Position numbers and translations under genes: made by a program. A stretch of 64,000 bases of DNA. Source: Jiella soli (lineage in GTDB: Bacteria > Pseudomonadota > Alphaproteobacteria > Rhizobiales > Rhizobiaceae). Under the pieces are notes generated by a model, which saw only the letters and a list, made by a program, of their open reading frames with translations, searched no databases and was not told the DNA's origin. Positions 35,215 through 46,400 of the stretch are shown in pieces. Every line of letters starts with the position of its first letter. Position 1 is the stretch's first letter. The stretch spans positions 93,710 to 157,709 of the forward strand of contig NZ_JAJAVB010000014.1 of assembly GCF_020615385.1 (NCBI RefSeq), given 5' to 3'.

Positions 35215-36669
35215 TCAGCGCTCGATCCGGTCGATGAACCAGCGGGTCAGCCGGGTCCAGACCTCGTCCTTCTCGATCGAATCCTCGACCCCGTGTTCCA
35301 GATTGGGATTGTCGTTGACTTCGATGACGAAGACGCCGTCGTCGGTCTCCTTCAGGTCGACGCCGTAGAGCCCGTCGCCGATGCAGCGGGCGGCCCTGAG
35401 GCCGGCGTCGAGCACCTGGGGCGGGGCGTCGCCGAGCGAGAAGCCCTTGAAGCCGCCCTCCATCGGCCGGCCGCCCGTCTCGTGATTGATGATCTGCCAG
35501 TGGCTCTTGGCCATCAGATACTGGACCGCGAAGAGTGGCTCGCCGCCGAGGACGCCGATCCGCCAGTCGAAATTGGTCGGCATGAACTTCTGCGCGATCA
35601 GAAGGTCGGTGTCTTCCATCCAGGCATTGGCGAGCGCGGTCAGTTGCTGGTAGCTCTCGACCTTCTTGACTCCCCGCGAGAACGAACCGTCCGGGATCTT
35701 CAGGACCATCGGAAAGCCGAGTTCGTCGGCGGCGCGCTGGAAATCCTCCTTGCCGGCGATCATCACCGAGGGTGGGGTCGGCACGCCGTTTCCGGCCATC
35801 AGCTCGTTGAGATAGACTTTGTTGGTGCAGCGGATCATCGAGATCGGATCGTCGATGACCGGCATGCCCTCCTGCATCGCCCGGCGCGCGAAGCGATAGG
35901 TGTGGTTGGAGATCGAGGTCGTCTCGCGGATGAACAGCGCATCGAAATTGGCGAGCCGCGGCAGATCCTTCCGCGTGATCGGCTCGACGTCGACGCCGAG
36001 CCGAGCCGCCACCCGCGCCCAGTATTTCAGCGTGTCCACCGAAGACGGCGGCATCTCCTCCTTCGGGTCGAACAGCGTCGCGAAGGAATATTTGGCCGGC
36101 GTCTTGCTCTTCGCCGCCCGCCATTCGCGGACGGTGTAGCGCTCCATGGCGGACAGGAGGCGGAACGTCTCCGCCGCGCCGAGCTTGCCGAGCGAGGCAA
36201 AGGCGATGCGCCGGATCGCCGGCGCCTCGCCATGCAGGTCGAGATGGACCTCGAGTGCGGGCGCGCGGAACCAGTCGAACACCAGTTTGGCGAAGCGCTC
36301 CAGCCGGCTGTCGTCGGAATAGCCGAAATAGATGCGGATTGGCGAGACCGGCCGCTCGCCCTTTTCCAAGGCCTTTCGCAGGACTGAGTCCAGTTCAGGC
36401 AGCGCGTTCTCGTAGAGCTTCTTCTCCGACAGGTCGATCATAGTTTCGACCGACGGGATGATGCGGTGGCCGCGCGCCTCGGCGAGCAGCGAGGCGTAAT
36501 AGCCGCGGCTTTGATAGGCGTAGGATCGCGACAGGTTGATGATCTTCGGCCGCTGCCCCCGGAACAGGTTCGGCCGCGCGAGATAGTCGCGGCTCGTCAT
36601 GATCTTGTGCGGCGTTGCGCCATTGTCGAGATCGGAGGAGCGTCCGACGAGCACGACCCATTGTGACAT
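35215..36669 (-). CDS. RimK-like ATP-grasp ligase with RLAN-type N-terminal domain
   Basis: A 484-residue protein. About residues 1-180 (MSQWVVLVGRSSDLDNGATP onward, with INLSRSYAYQSRGYYASLLA) match the RLAN domain that precedes a subset of RimK-like ligases. Residues about 190-484 form the ATP-grasp ligase: IRETTSISNHTYRFARRAMQ, FPMVLKIPDGSFSRGVKKVE and the metal-binding end VFVIEVNDNPNLEHG (ExNxNP). Such enzymes join an amino acid, often glutamate, to a carboxyl group of a peptide or small molecule. The substrate is unknown. The gene starts 11 bases after a GNAT-peptidase C39 fusion gene, implying that one makes and the other processes or modifies the same peptide-like product. Confidence 0.9.
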   Translation of the reverse strand: MSQWVVLVGRSSDLDNGATPHKIMTSRDYLARPNLFRGQRPKIINLSRSYAYQSRGYYASLLAEARGHRIIPSVETMIDLSEKKLYENALPELDSVLRKALEKGERPVSPIRIYFGYSDDSRLERFAKLVFDWFRAPALEVHLDLHGEAPAIRRIAFASLGKLGAAETFRLLSAMERYTVREWRAAKSKTPAKYSFATLFDPKEEMPPSSVDTLKYWARVAARLGVDVEPITRKDLPRLANFDALFIRETTSISNHTYRFARRAMQEGMPVIDDPISMIRCTNKVYLNELMAGNGVPTPPSVMIAGKEDFQRAADELGFPMVLKIPDGSFSRGVKKVESYQQLTALANAWMEDTDLLIAQKFMPTNFDWRIGVLGGEPLFAVQYLMAKSHWQIINHETGGRPMEGGFKGFSLGDAPPQVLDAGLRAARCIGDGLYGVDLKETDDGVFVIEVNDNPNLEHGVEDSIEKDEVWTRLTRWFIDRIER

Positions 36670-36679
36670 AGAGAGCGCT

Positions 36680-37855
36680 TCAGTTCTTGCGTTGGGACAG
36701 GAAGACGGCCGCCCGCAGCCCGACCTTGCCGAAGCGGGCGATGCGGTCGAAGGTGTCGTAGGGAACCGGCAGGCTGGCGGCGTCGGCGATCGATTCCCCC
36801 CGCTCGTCGGCCACCCATGGATCGTGGATGATGATGTGCCGACCATCGTCGCCATGGGCGAGCACCCAGTGCGGCACTTTCTTGGCGAACATATGGTAGC
36901 CGGAAATCAGCACCACTACCGTCTTTCCGGCGGCGACCGCCTCGCGCACGTCCGCGATCGTGAACGGGCGGATCACCACGGGGATCTCGTATTGCGACGC
37001 GCGGCGCCGGAAATCCTCCTGCGCCAGCGCCATCACTTTCTGCTTCTCGGCGCTGCGCACCCCTTCCAGGAAGAGATCGCCGGACTCGGAGACATGGATC
37101 TCCGCGTCCAGGCCGAACTCGTGCGCCGTGACGGCGAGGCCATAGGGATCGCAGCCGCCGGGGCCGGACATCATGAAGATCGTCGTCGCCTCGCGCCACA
37201 GCCGGATCTCCATGACCGGGTCGAGCACGAAGCCGGGCACGTCGCGCGCCATGGCCATCATCAGGCAGCAGGCACCGCAGGTGAAGTCGGTGGTCTGCTC
37301 GTAATAGGGAACGCCCGTCTCGATCGGGGTGTCGCCGCGCAGCGTCTTCTCGAAGCGAAGCGCCGGCATGTGGTCGGCATAATAGTCGAGATAGCGCCCG
37401 ATCGGCCGGAAGCCCTCGGACCGGTAGAGCCGGATCGCCCGCTCATTGTCCTCGCGCACCTCCAGCCGGATCGCGATCCGATCGCGCGCGAAGGCCTCGG
37501 CTTCGGCGGCCTTCACGAGCGCGCGGCCGACGCCGCGGCCGCCGGCATCCCCGGAGACGGCGAGCGAATAGAGCCGCGCGAGCGCCGTGCCGCGGCGAAC
37601 CAGCAGCGCGGCGTAGCCAAGAAGCGGCCCGCCCGGTCCATCATCCTGACCGTTCGCCACCAGAACCGCGGCGCTGGCGGAGCCGATCAGGTTCCGGAAC
37701 GAGCGCCGGGAGATCCGGTCAGTCTCGAAGACCGCCGTTTCCAGCGCCACCAGCCGGTCGAGATCGGCGGGCGCGGCCGGCCGGATGCGGAGATCCGGGT
37801 CGGGCGGGCTTGCCTGGGGCCGGGAAGCGGGAAGGAAGGCCGTCGCATGTCGCAT
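36680..37855 (-). CDS. GNAT acetyltransferase-peptidase C39-like fusion protein
   Basis: A 391-residue fusion. Residues about 21-160 are a GNAT domain with ARLYSLAVSGDAGGRGVGRA (acetyl-CoA loop GGRGVGRA) and the typical RLYRSEGF. Residues about 175-391 are a papain-fold peptidase of the C39 type with all expected active-site residues: Gln187 and Cys193 in EQTTDFTCGACCLMMAM, His329 in VPHWVLAHG and Asp345 in IIIHDPW. No membrane segments or ABC domain are present, unlike bacteriocin-exporting C39 proteins. The start is unsure: the ATG at 37855 lacks a good ribosome site, and a methionine 15 codons upstream is possible. It is coupled to the RimK-like gene. Confidence 0.88.
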   Translation of the reverse strand: MRHATAFLPASRPQASPPDPDLRIRPAAPADLDRLVALETAVFETDRISRRSFRNLIGSASAAVLVANGQDDGPGGPLLGYAALLVRRGTALARLYSLAVSGDAGGRGVGRALVKAAEAEAFARDRIAIRLEVREDNERAIRLYRSEGFRPIGRYLDYYADHMPALRFEKTLRGDTPIETGVPYYEQTTDFTCGACCLMMAMARDVPGFVLDPVMEIRLWREATTIFMMSGPGGCDPYGLAVTAHEFGLDAEIHVSESGDLFLEGVRSAEKQKVMALAQEDFRRRASQYEIPVVIRPFTIADVREAVAAGKTVVVLISGYHMFAKKVPHWVLAHGDDGRHIIIHDPWVADERGESIADAASLPVPYDTFDRIARFGKVGLRAAVFLSQRKN

Positions 37856-38204
37856 GGAGGTGATGCCTGAACCGCGCCGGGCGCACACCGGCCGCATCGC
37901 CTTTATGCATGGCGCCGGGCCACAATGCGACGGAGAAGTGACAAGCGGTTGCGCTTTCTCGATACGGACCGACGATTCCGCCATAAGCCACGGATTCCGC
38001 GGCACTCCGTCGACGGTTTCTTAATCGCCGGAGACTACCCTGCATGGCTGATCCGGGCAGAACCCGCACCGCCGCAGCGGGCGGGATCGGCGGGCGCTTC
38101 CTGGTCGTGCGGGCGACGCCCGCAAGCTTCAGGAGGGTGTTTGCAGGGTAAGGCTCACCCAGAGGCATATCGCCGTCAGACGGGACGACCGAAAGGGAAT
38201 ATTG
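37856..38204. other. Divergent intergenic region between the GNAT-C39 gene and cheW
   Basis: 349 bases with promoters for both flanking genes. A perfect interrupted palindrome TGCGGGCG-A-CGCCCGCA lies at 38108-38124 in the probable cheW leader. No gene is seen. Confidence 0.4.
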
Positions 38205-38693
38205 ATGCTCGCACAGGCAGCACTAGCACATAATCCGGCGGACACGTCCGGATCGGCGATCGAAATCATCGCCTTCGAGATCGGCGACCAGGAGTTCTGC
38301 GTGCGCACGACCGCCGTGCGCGAGATCCGCGGCTGGACCCAGTCGACGCCGCTGCCGCAGTCCTCGCCCGAAATGATGGGCATGATGAACCTGCGCGGCA
38401 CGATCATCCCGATCGTCAACATGGCCGCCAAGCTCGGCATGGCGCCCTCCCGCCCGACGCCGCGCAGCGCGGTGGTGGTGGCCGAGGTGCACGGCAGCGT
38501 GGTCGGCCTGCTCGTCGACCGCGTGGCCGACATCCTCACCATCGACGGCAAGACCATCCAGCCGGCGCCCGAGATGAACGGCAGCTATTCGCGCAGCTTT
38601 CTCGACGGGATCATCGCGGTCGAGAACGGCATGATCTGCTTCCTCGACCTCGAACGCATGTTCACCGGCTTCGGCGGCGAAGAGTTCTTCTAG
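38205..38693 (+). CDS. cheW: Chemotaxis scaffold protein CheW
   Basis: A 162-residue single-domain CheW that couples chemoreceptors to the CheA kinase. Family segments are IIAFEIGDQEFCVRTTAVRE (about 23-42), MMNLRGTIIPIVNMAAKLGM (60-79) and VVGLLVDRVADILTID. The ATG at 38205 is preferred to an overlapping TTG one codon upstream; AAAGGGA precedes it. It stands alone, without cheA, cheY or receptor genes, so the main chemotaxis cluster must be elsewhere. A strong intrinsic terminator follows, confirming a monocistronic unit. Confidence 0.95.
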   Translation: MLAQAALAHNPADTSGSAIEIIAFEIGDQEFCVRTTAVREIRGWTQSTPLPQSSPEMMGMMNLRGTIIPIVNMAAKLGMAPSRPTPRSAVVVAEVHGSVVGLLVDRVADILTIDGKTIQPAPEMNGSYSRSFLDGIIAVENGMICFLDLERMFTGFGGEEFF

Positions 38694-38721
38694 GCATCCT
38701 CAACTCCTGGGGGTTGCGGCT

Positions 38722-38760
38722 TGCGGCGCGGGGCGACCCGCGCCGCAGTCATTTTATTTT
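38722..38760 (+). terminator. Intrinsic terminator of cheW
   Basis: An 11-bp perfect stem (38722-38732 with 38737-38747, arms GCGGCGCGGG and CCCGCGCCGC extended by a T-A pair) with a GCGA loop is followed by a T-rich run ATTTTATTTT. It lies 29 bases after the cheW stop. Confidence 0.85.
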
Positions 38761-38825
38761 CCACCCCTTGCAAACTTCGCGGCCACGCGCAGTTTCGCTG
38801 TCCGGTCAACAACATACGGACAGCC

Positions 38826-40610
38826 ATGGCCGACTTCATCACGGACTACTCCGCTTATCTCGGCCTTGCGATCGTCTTTCTCGTCTTCATCGGCTTCGCG
38901 CTCGAGCGCTACCCGCCCGAGGTGGTCGCCGTCGGCGGCGCCGTCGCGTTCCTGGTCCTCGGCTTCCTCAGCGGCGAGGAGTTCTCCTCGGTCTTCTCCA
39001 ATCCGGCGCCGATCACCATCGCGGCGATGTTCGTCCTGTCCGGCGCCCTGGTGCGCACCGGCACGCTGGATGCCGCCGCGGACTGGCTGGTGTCGCGGGC
39101 CGAGACCCGGCCGATCGCCACGCTCGCGGCCCTCACCGCCGGCATGCTCGCCGCCTCCGCCTTCATGAACAACACGCCGGTGGTCATCGTGATGATCCCG
39201 ATCGTCATGGAGATCGCGAAGACGCTGAAGGTCGCCGAGACCCGGCTCCTGATCCCCCTGTCCTTCGTCACCATCCTCGGCGGCACCTGTTCGCTGATCG
39301 GCACGTCGACCAACCTCCTCGTCGATGGCGTCGCCAGGGGCCAGGGGCTCGAAGCCTTCTCGATCTTCGAGATCACGCCGGTCGGGCTCGTCACCGCGAC
39401 AACCGGCATCCTCTACCTCGCCGTCGTCGGCCGTTACCTGCTCCCCGATCGCTCCGGCGCCAAGGAATCGCTCGGCAGCGGCGGCAACCAGTTCTATTTC
39501 AGCGAGATCGTCGTCCGGGAGGGCTCGAGCGCCATCGGCAAGCCGCTGAAGGACGTCACCGCGCTTTCCTCGCGCGGCATCAAGCCGATGGCGATCCAGC
39601 GCGGCACCGAGACCTTTCGGCGCGAGATCGGCGATATCGAGATCCAGCGGGCCGACCGGATCGTCCTCTTCGCGAGCCCGGAGGAGCTCCTGACGCTGCA
39701 TGCCGGCGAAAGCTTCCGCGTCGCCCGCGTCTCCAACGCGGCCAAGGACGACGAGGAGCGCGTGGTGGTGGAGGCGACCGTCGCCCCGCACCGCCGCGGC
39801 ATCGGCCGCAAGGTCTCCGAACTCATCGGCATATCGGGCTCCGGCATCGCCGTCCTCGGCGTGCGCCGGCATCTCCACGTTCCGGGGCCGACGCTTCACG
39901 ACACCAAGCTGAGGCCCGCCGACCAGCTCCTCCTCGAAGGCCGGCCTGAAGTGATCGCCCGGATCGCCGACATGAACGACCTCGTCGGTATCGACATCAC
40001 CAGCGCCCGGCCGTTCCGCCGTCGCAAGGCCCCCTTGGCGATCGGCGCGCTCATCGCCGTCATCGCGGTCTCGGCCTCGGGTTTCGCCAGCATCCAGAAC
40101 TGCGCCTTCGTCGCCATCGCGGCGCTGCTCCTCGTCCGGGTCATCGACGCCGACGAGGCCTGGCGCTCGATCCGCGGCGATCTCCTGATCCTGATCTTCG
40201 CCATGCTGGCGATCGGCATGGCCATGCAGAAGGCCGGGACGATCGAGCTCATCGTCGGCTTCGTCCAGCCGCTTTTGGCGAACGCGCCGCCCTTCGTCGT
40301 CCTGATCGTCCTCTACGCGATCTCCTCGGTCCTGACCGAGATCGTCACCAACAACGCGGTTGCCGTCGTAATAACGCCGGTCGCGATCAGTCTCGCCACG
40401 GCGCTCGGCATCGATCCGCGCGCCGCCGTCGTGACCGTCATGTTCGGGGCCTCGGCCTCCTTCGCGACACCGATCGGCTACCAGACCAACACGCTGGTCT
40501 ACGCAGCCGGCAACTACCGCTTCCTCGACTTCGTGAAGATCGGCGCGCCGATGAACATCCTGGTCGGGCTGACGACGACGGCCGCCATCCACTTCCTCTA
40601 CGTGGCGTGA
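38826..40610 (+). CDS. SLC13/DASS family permease with two TrkA_C domains
   Basis: A 594-residue inner-membrane transporter. Two membrane halves of the divalent anion/Na+ symporter type flank a soluble middle. The first half shows AFMNNTPVVIVMIPIVMEIA and GTCSLIGTSTNLLVDG (an SNT-type motif). The second half shows EIVTNNAVAVVITPVA and GASASFATPIGYQTN. Between them (about residues 205-395) are two RCK/TrkA_C domains, LKDVTALSSRGIKPMAI and VSELIGISGSGIAVLGVRR. Members move sulfate, di- or tricarboxylates; the substrate is unknown. The start MADFITDYSAYL was chosen because upstream residues are unlike the family. Confidence 0.92.
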   Translation: MADFITDYSAYLGLAIVFLVFIGFALERYPPEVVAVGGAVAFLVLGFLSGEEFSSVFSNPAPITIAAMFVLSGALVRTGTLDAAADWLVSRAETRPIATLAALTAGMLAASAFMNNTPVVIVMIPIVMEIAKTLKVAETRLLIPLSFVTILGGTCSLIGTSTNLLVDGVARGQGLEAFSIFEITPVGLVTATTGILYLAVVGRYLLPDRSGAKESLGSGGNQFYFSEIVVREGSSAIGKPLKDVTALSSRGIKPMAIQRGTETFRREIGDIEIQRADRIVLFASPEELLTLHAGESFRVARVSNAAKDDEERVVVEATVAPHRRGIGRKVSELIGISGSGIAVLGVRRHLHVPGPTLHDTKLRPADQLLLEGRPEVIARIADMNDLVGIDITSARPFRRRKAPLAIGALIAVIAVSASGFASIQNCAFVAIAALLLVRVIDADEAWRSIRGDLLILIFAMLAIGMAMQKAGTIELIVGFVQPLLANAPPFVVLIVLYAISSVLTEIVTNNAVAVVITPVAISLATALGIDPRAAVVTVMFGASASFATPIGYQTNTLVYAAGNYRFLDFVKIGAPMNILVGLTTTAAIHFLYVA

Positions 40611-40730
40611 CCGTTCCGGCAAGACGGCTTGTCCGCAGTCCGGAATAATCCTTCGAGACGCCGGACCCCGATGCGTTCAGGCGAGGCGCGGGACACGATA
40701 GGGCTTCGCTGACTTCGATCCGCCACCGGA

Positions 40731-43409
<2,679 letters not shown>

Positions 43410-43513
43410 GGAAGGCTGCCGACGGTCGCTCCTGGTCGTGGCCGCGCCGATCGCACGGCGACCATACCGGTCTAGAGCAAAAATGCGGCAAGGCCAATTG
43501 CTGCGATGCAAAA

Positions 43514-43543
43514 CGGCGGCGCGGCGACAAGGCCGCGCCGCCG
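43514..43543 (-). terminator. Intrinsic terminator of the DsbA gene
   Basis: A perfect 12-bp GC stem (43514-43525 with 43532-43543, CGGCGGCGCGGC and its complement) with a 6-base loop is followed on the minus strand by TTTTG. It lies 53 bases after the DsbA stop, downstream of another hairpin. Confidence 0.8.
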
Positions 43544-43555
43544 GATCGATCATGC

Positions 43556-43582
43556 GGCGAGACTGCGGAGAACAGTCTCGCC
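43556..43582. terminator. Second hairpin after the DsbA gene
   Basis: GGCGAGACTG (43556-43565) pairs perfectly with CAGTCTCGCC (43573-43582) around a 7-base loop, 14 bases beyond the DsbA stop. It forms a tandem with the terminator at 43514-43543; no T-run follows it directly. Confidence 0.6.
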
Positions 43583-43595
43583 GGCGCTTCCTTGA

Positions 43596-44396
43596 TCAGA
43601 GATGGCCTTCGATCACCGCCGACATTTCTTCCGGCGTGAGGGCGCCGCTGTATTTGTCGCCATTGACGAAGAAGGTCGGCGTGGCATCGACGCCGAAGGT
43701 GTTCTCGCCGCGCTGCTGCACCTCGACGATCTTCTGCTGCAGATCCTTGTCGTTGAGGCAGGCCTTGAAGCCCTCCTCGCTCATGCCGGCCAGCCGGGCG
43801 ATCTTCAGAAGCGCCGCCGAGGCGTTCTGCGAATGGGACCACTCGTCCTGCTGGTCGAAGAGGACGTCGACCATGGCCGTGCGGCGGGCGTCGTCGCCGG
43901 CGCAGCGCGCCAGCATGAAGGCCGCAAGCGCCCTCGGATCGAAGGGGAACTCGCGCAGGATCAGCTTGGCCTTGCCGGTGTCGATGTAGTTCTTCTTGAT
44001 CACCGGATAGGCGGTGGAGTGGAAGTGCGCGCAATGGGGACAGGTCATCGAGGCGTATTCGACGATCGTCACCGGCGCGTCCTTCTGGCCGACGACGACG
44101 TCCGGCAGCGCCTCCTCGGCCATCAGCTTGTCGACGTCGACGGAGCCAGAGGGCTCGGGGGCATTGGCCGCCGAGACGGCTGGCGCGGTCGCCTCGGAGG
44201 CCGGAGCCGCCGGCTTGGCCGCATCGCCGGAGGAGGTCTCCGCCTGCGCCATCTGCACCGGACCGCCCGGCTGGACGACGGCGTCGGCAGAGGTCTCCTT
44301 CGCCGCGTCATTGCAGGCGGCGAGGGCGAGCGCGCCGGCGCCGGCAAGGAAGAGCGCGAGATTGCGGCTGAGGGTTCGGCGAACGGAATGCGGCAT
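43596..44396 (-). CDS. DsbA family thioredoxin-fold lipoprotein
   Basis: A 266-residue periplasmic thiol oxidoreductase. The N-terminus is a lipoprotein signal with lipobox ALAAC (Cys28). A 70-residue alanine/proline/serine-rich linker follows, then the thioredoxin fold with active site C119-P-H-C122 (YASMTCPHCAHFH), the CPHC of DsbA. The cis-proline loop is GVDATPTFFVNG. The DsbB at 4 kb could reoxidise it. The ATG at 44396 follows AAAGGA. A tethered DsbA with a long flexible linker would act near the inner membrane. It is followed by tandem hairpins. Confidence 0.9.
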   Translation of the reverse strand: MPHSVRRTLSRNLALFLAGAGALALAACNDAAKETSADAVVQPGGPVQMAQAETSSGDAAKPAAPASEATAPAVSAANAPEPSGSVDVDKLMAEEALPDVVVGQKDAPVTIVEYASMTCPHCAHFHSTAYPVIKKNYIDTGKAKLILREFPFDPRALAAFMLARCAGDDARRTAMVDVLFDQQDEWSHSQNASAALLKIARLAGMSEEGFKACLNDKDLQQKIVEVQQRGENTFGVDATPTFFVNGDKYSGALTPEEMSAVIEGHL

Positions 44397-44506
44397 GGCG
44401 ATCGGTCCTTCGAAAGGTCGAGGGTGGTTCCCCAGGGGTTTAGGCGAGATCGTCCGCTTTTCCAACTGCCGCAAACCTTACCAATCTGTCGGAAACCGCG
44501 CGCCGC

Positions 44507-45028
44507 TCAGTTCCGGCTGCGCTGCAGCGAGGCCTCGGCGAAGGCCGTGAGTGCCGCCCGCAGCCCGGGATCCTCGATCCGCGCCACCATGGCCTCGACC
44601 CGCCGATGGTCGTCCGCGGTCAGCTCGCGCAGCGGCGGGCGCTTGTCCGGCCGGTGCGTGGTGACGGGCTTTTGAACAAGCTTGATCCGCGCGACGGCGG
44701 GATAGCCGAAGAAGGCGTTGACCCGCGCGATGAGTTCGCTCGACTGATGCTGGACGCGCAGGGCCGCCGCCGCCTCGCAGGCCAGCACCAGCGTCGCCGG
44801 CTCGAAGTGATCGACCGCCTCGCCGCGCTGCGGCGGCCAGACCAGCTTTTCCGGACGCGTCGCATCCGAGAGCCTCGGCCCGGCGATATCGGCCCAGGCG
44901 GCGACGAGGCCGGTCGTCATGCCGGCCTTGCGCCTGAGGATCGGGTCCATCAGTTCGGAGACGACATCGGCGAGCGGCCGGACGCCGCGCCGCCGCTTCG
45001 GACCCGCTTCCCGTTCCGTCTCGCTCAT
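44507..45028 (-). CDS. DciA family protein (DUF721)
   Basis: A 173-residue protein with the DUF721 domain in its central part (LADVVSELMDPILRRKAGMT, then LVAAWADIAGPRLSDATRPE) and LACEAAAALRVQHQSSELIA. DciA proteins load the replicative helicase DnaB in bacteria without DnaC, the usual situation in Alphaproteobacteria. The start MSETEREAG was chosen over a GTG/ATG 13 codons upstream that would overlap the next gene. It is followed by the DsbA lipoprotein gene, a neighbourhood (mutY, DUF721, DsbA) often kept in Rhizobiales as far as I recall. Confidence 0.88.
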   Translation of the reverse strand: MSETEREAGPKRRRGVRPLADVVSELMDPILRRKAGMTTGLVAAWADIAGPRLSDATRPEKLVWPPQRGEAVDHFEPATLVLACEAAAALRVQHQSSELIARVNAFFGYPAVARIKLVQKPVTTHRPDKRPPLRELTADDHRRVEAMVARIEDPGLRAALTAFAEASLQRSRN

Positions 45029-45032
45029 CCCG

Positions 45033-46400
45033 TCACCATTGCCGATCTCGCGCAGCAGATCCTGCACTTGCCTCGTCCGCCACGGGAACCGAGGCGCACA
45101 GCGTCGCCACCGACAGCGCCCAGACGCTGTCGAGAATGTCGTGGAAGAACATGATGTTGGTAAGGCCGGGGATGAGATAGGCAGAGATCAGGATCGCAGC
45201 GAAGGCCAGCCGGTCATGGCCTGCGGGAAGGCTGCGCCACCGCCAGGCCGTCCAGAGCGGCGCGGCGATCGTCAGGATCAGCGCCGCGATCCCCAGGAGA
45301 CCGGCCTCGACACCCACCGTCAGGAAGATGTTGTGGAGGTGATTGAAGGAAAAACCGTTGTAGAGCGTCGGATCGAGATGCGGCTGGACCGCCTGCCACA
45401 ACCCGCTCGCGCCCCAGCCGAAGACGGGCCGCTCCAGGAAGGCCTGCCAGGCGGCGGCGTATAGGTCGACCCTGAGCGCGATCGAGGTGACGGCGTTGGG
45501 ATGGGTCGAGAGGAGGTCGAGATTGGCCTCGGTCTCGGCGAGGCGGAGGAGAAGCGGCGGGACGACCACAAGGCCGACCGCGGCGACGGCCAGAGCGCAG
45601 GAGGCGGCGATCAGCGAACGCCGCCGTCCGCTGCCCCGTCGCCAGACGCCGAAGAGCATGCGCCGACGCGCGGCCACCGCGATCAGGATGACCAGCGGAA
45701 GCGCCGGAAGGGAGCCGCGCATGCCGGTGAGGAACAGCGCGACGATCGCGCCGAGCGCGCCCATCAGCGCCAGCGCGTTGCGGCCGGCTGGATGCTTCGA
45801 GGAAAGATCGAGCAGCGCCAATCCGCAGGTCAGGAGCGCCACGACGGACAGCGGCCCCGGATTGCCCTCGAAGCCGGAGACCCGCTGCATGTCGAAGACG
45901 AAATACTGTGTCAGGACGATCGGCAGAAGCACACATCCGCCGATCGCCGCGCCGCGATAGACCGCCGGCAGGACGGGTCCGCCCTCGCCTGCGCGCATGC
46001 GGCTGACGAGCACGGCGGGAGCGACGAAGAAGAGGAGGCCCAGCGCGTTGAGCGCCGCTCCGAGCGGCGGCTGGTGCAGGAAGTCGGTCACGGCGAGAAC
46101 GGCGACCAGGAAGAGGCCGGAGAACGCGACCGGCCGGTCGGGGGCCTCGAGCCGGAAGCGGAAGCGTCCGAGCATGACCGACAGAAGTGCCCAGATTGCC
46201 AGGAGCGCGACGCTCACCGACAGGACGGAGCCGGCGAGCGGGACCATGGCGAAGAGCAGCACCCAGGCGATGCGATTGCGTCTCGCAATCGCATCCTGCG
46301 AGGGATAGAGGAGAGCGGCGAGCCGGCCGGGAGACGATTCGGACGGCGCGACGCCGGATCCCTCGCCACCGTCGACGATCTCTGCCTCACTAATGTCCAT
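45033..46400 (-). CDS. O-antigen ligase family (Wzy/WaaL-like) membrane protein
   Basis: A 455-residue protein with about 11 hydrophobic helices. The conserved periplasmic region includes RVDLYAAAWQAFLERPVFGW (large loop) and FNHLHNIFLTVGVEAGLLG, the HxHN motif of the O-antigen ligase/polymerase superfamily. It may join or polymerise surface polysaccharide, but no other sugar genes are adjacent, so the target is unknown. The ATG at 46400 overlaps the mutY start on the other strand by eight bases; an internal start near residue 50 is possible. It ends four bases before the DciA gene. Confidence 0.85.
   Translation of the reverse strand: MDISEAEIVDGGEGSGVAPSESSPGRLAALLYPSQDAIARRNRIAWVLLFAMVPLAGSVLSVSVALLAIWALLSVMLGRFRFRLEAPDRPVAFSGLFLVAVLAVTDFLHQPPLGAALNALGLLFFVAPAVLVSRMRAGEGGPVLPAVYRGAAIGGCVLLPIVLTQYFVFDMQRVSGFEGNPGPLSVVALLTCGLALLDLSSKHPAGRNALALMGALGAIVALFLTGMRGSLPALPLVILIAVAARRRMLFGVWRRGSGRRRSLIAASCALAVAAVGLVVVPPLLLRLAETEANLDLLSTHPNAVTSIALRVDLYAAAWQAFLERPVFGWGASGLWQAVQPHLDPTLYNGFSFNHLHNIFLTVGVEAGLLGIAALILTIAAPLWTAWRWRSLPAGHDRLAFAAILISAYLIPGLTNIMFFHDILDSVWALSVATLCASVPVADEASAGSAARDRQW

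Noticed and set aside
38754..40622. 622-residue minus-strand open frame opposite the SLC13 permease
   Set aside because: Composition (Asp, Arg, Glu, Gly) is typical of antisense shadows, and the plus strand encodes a clear transporter.
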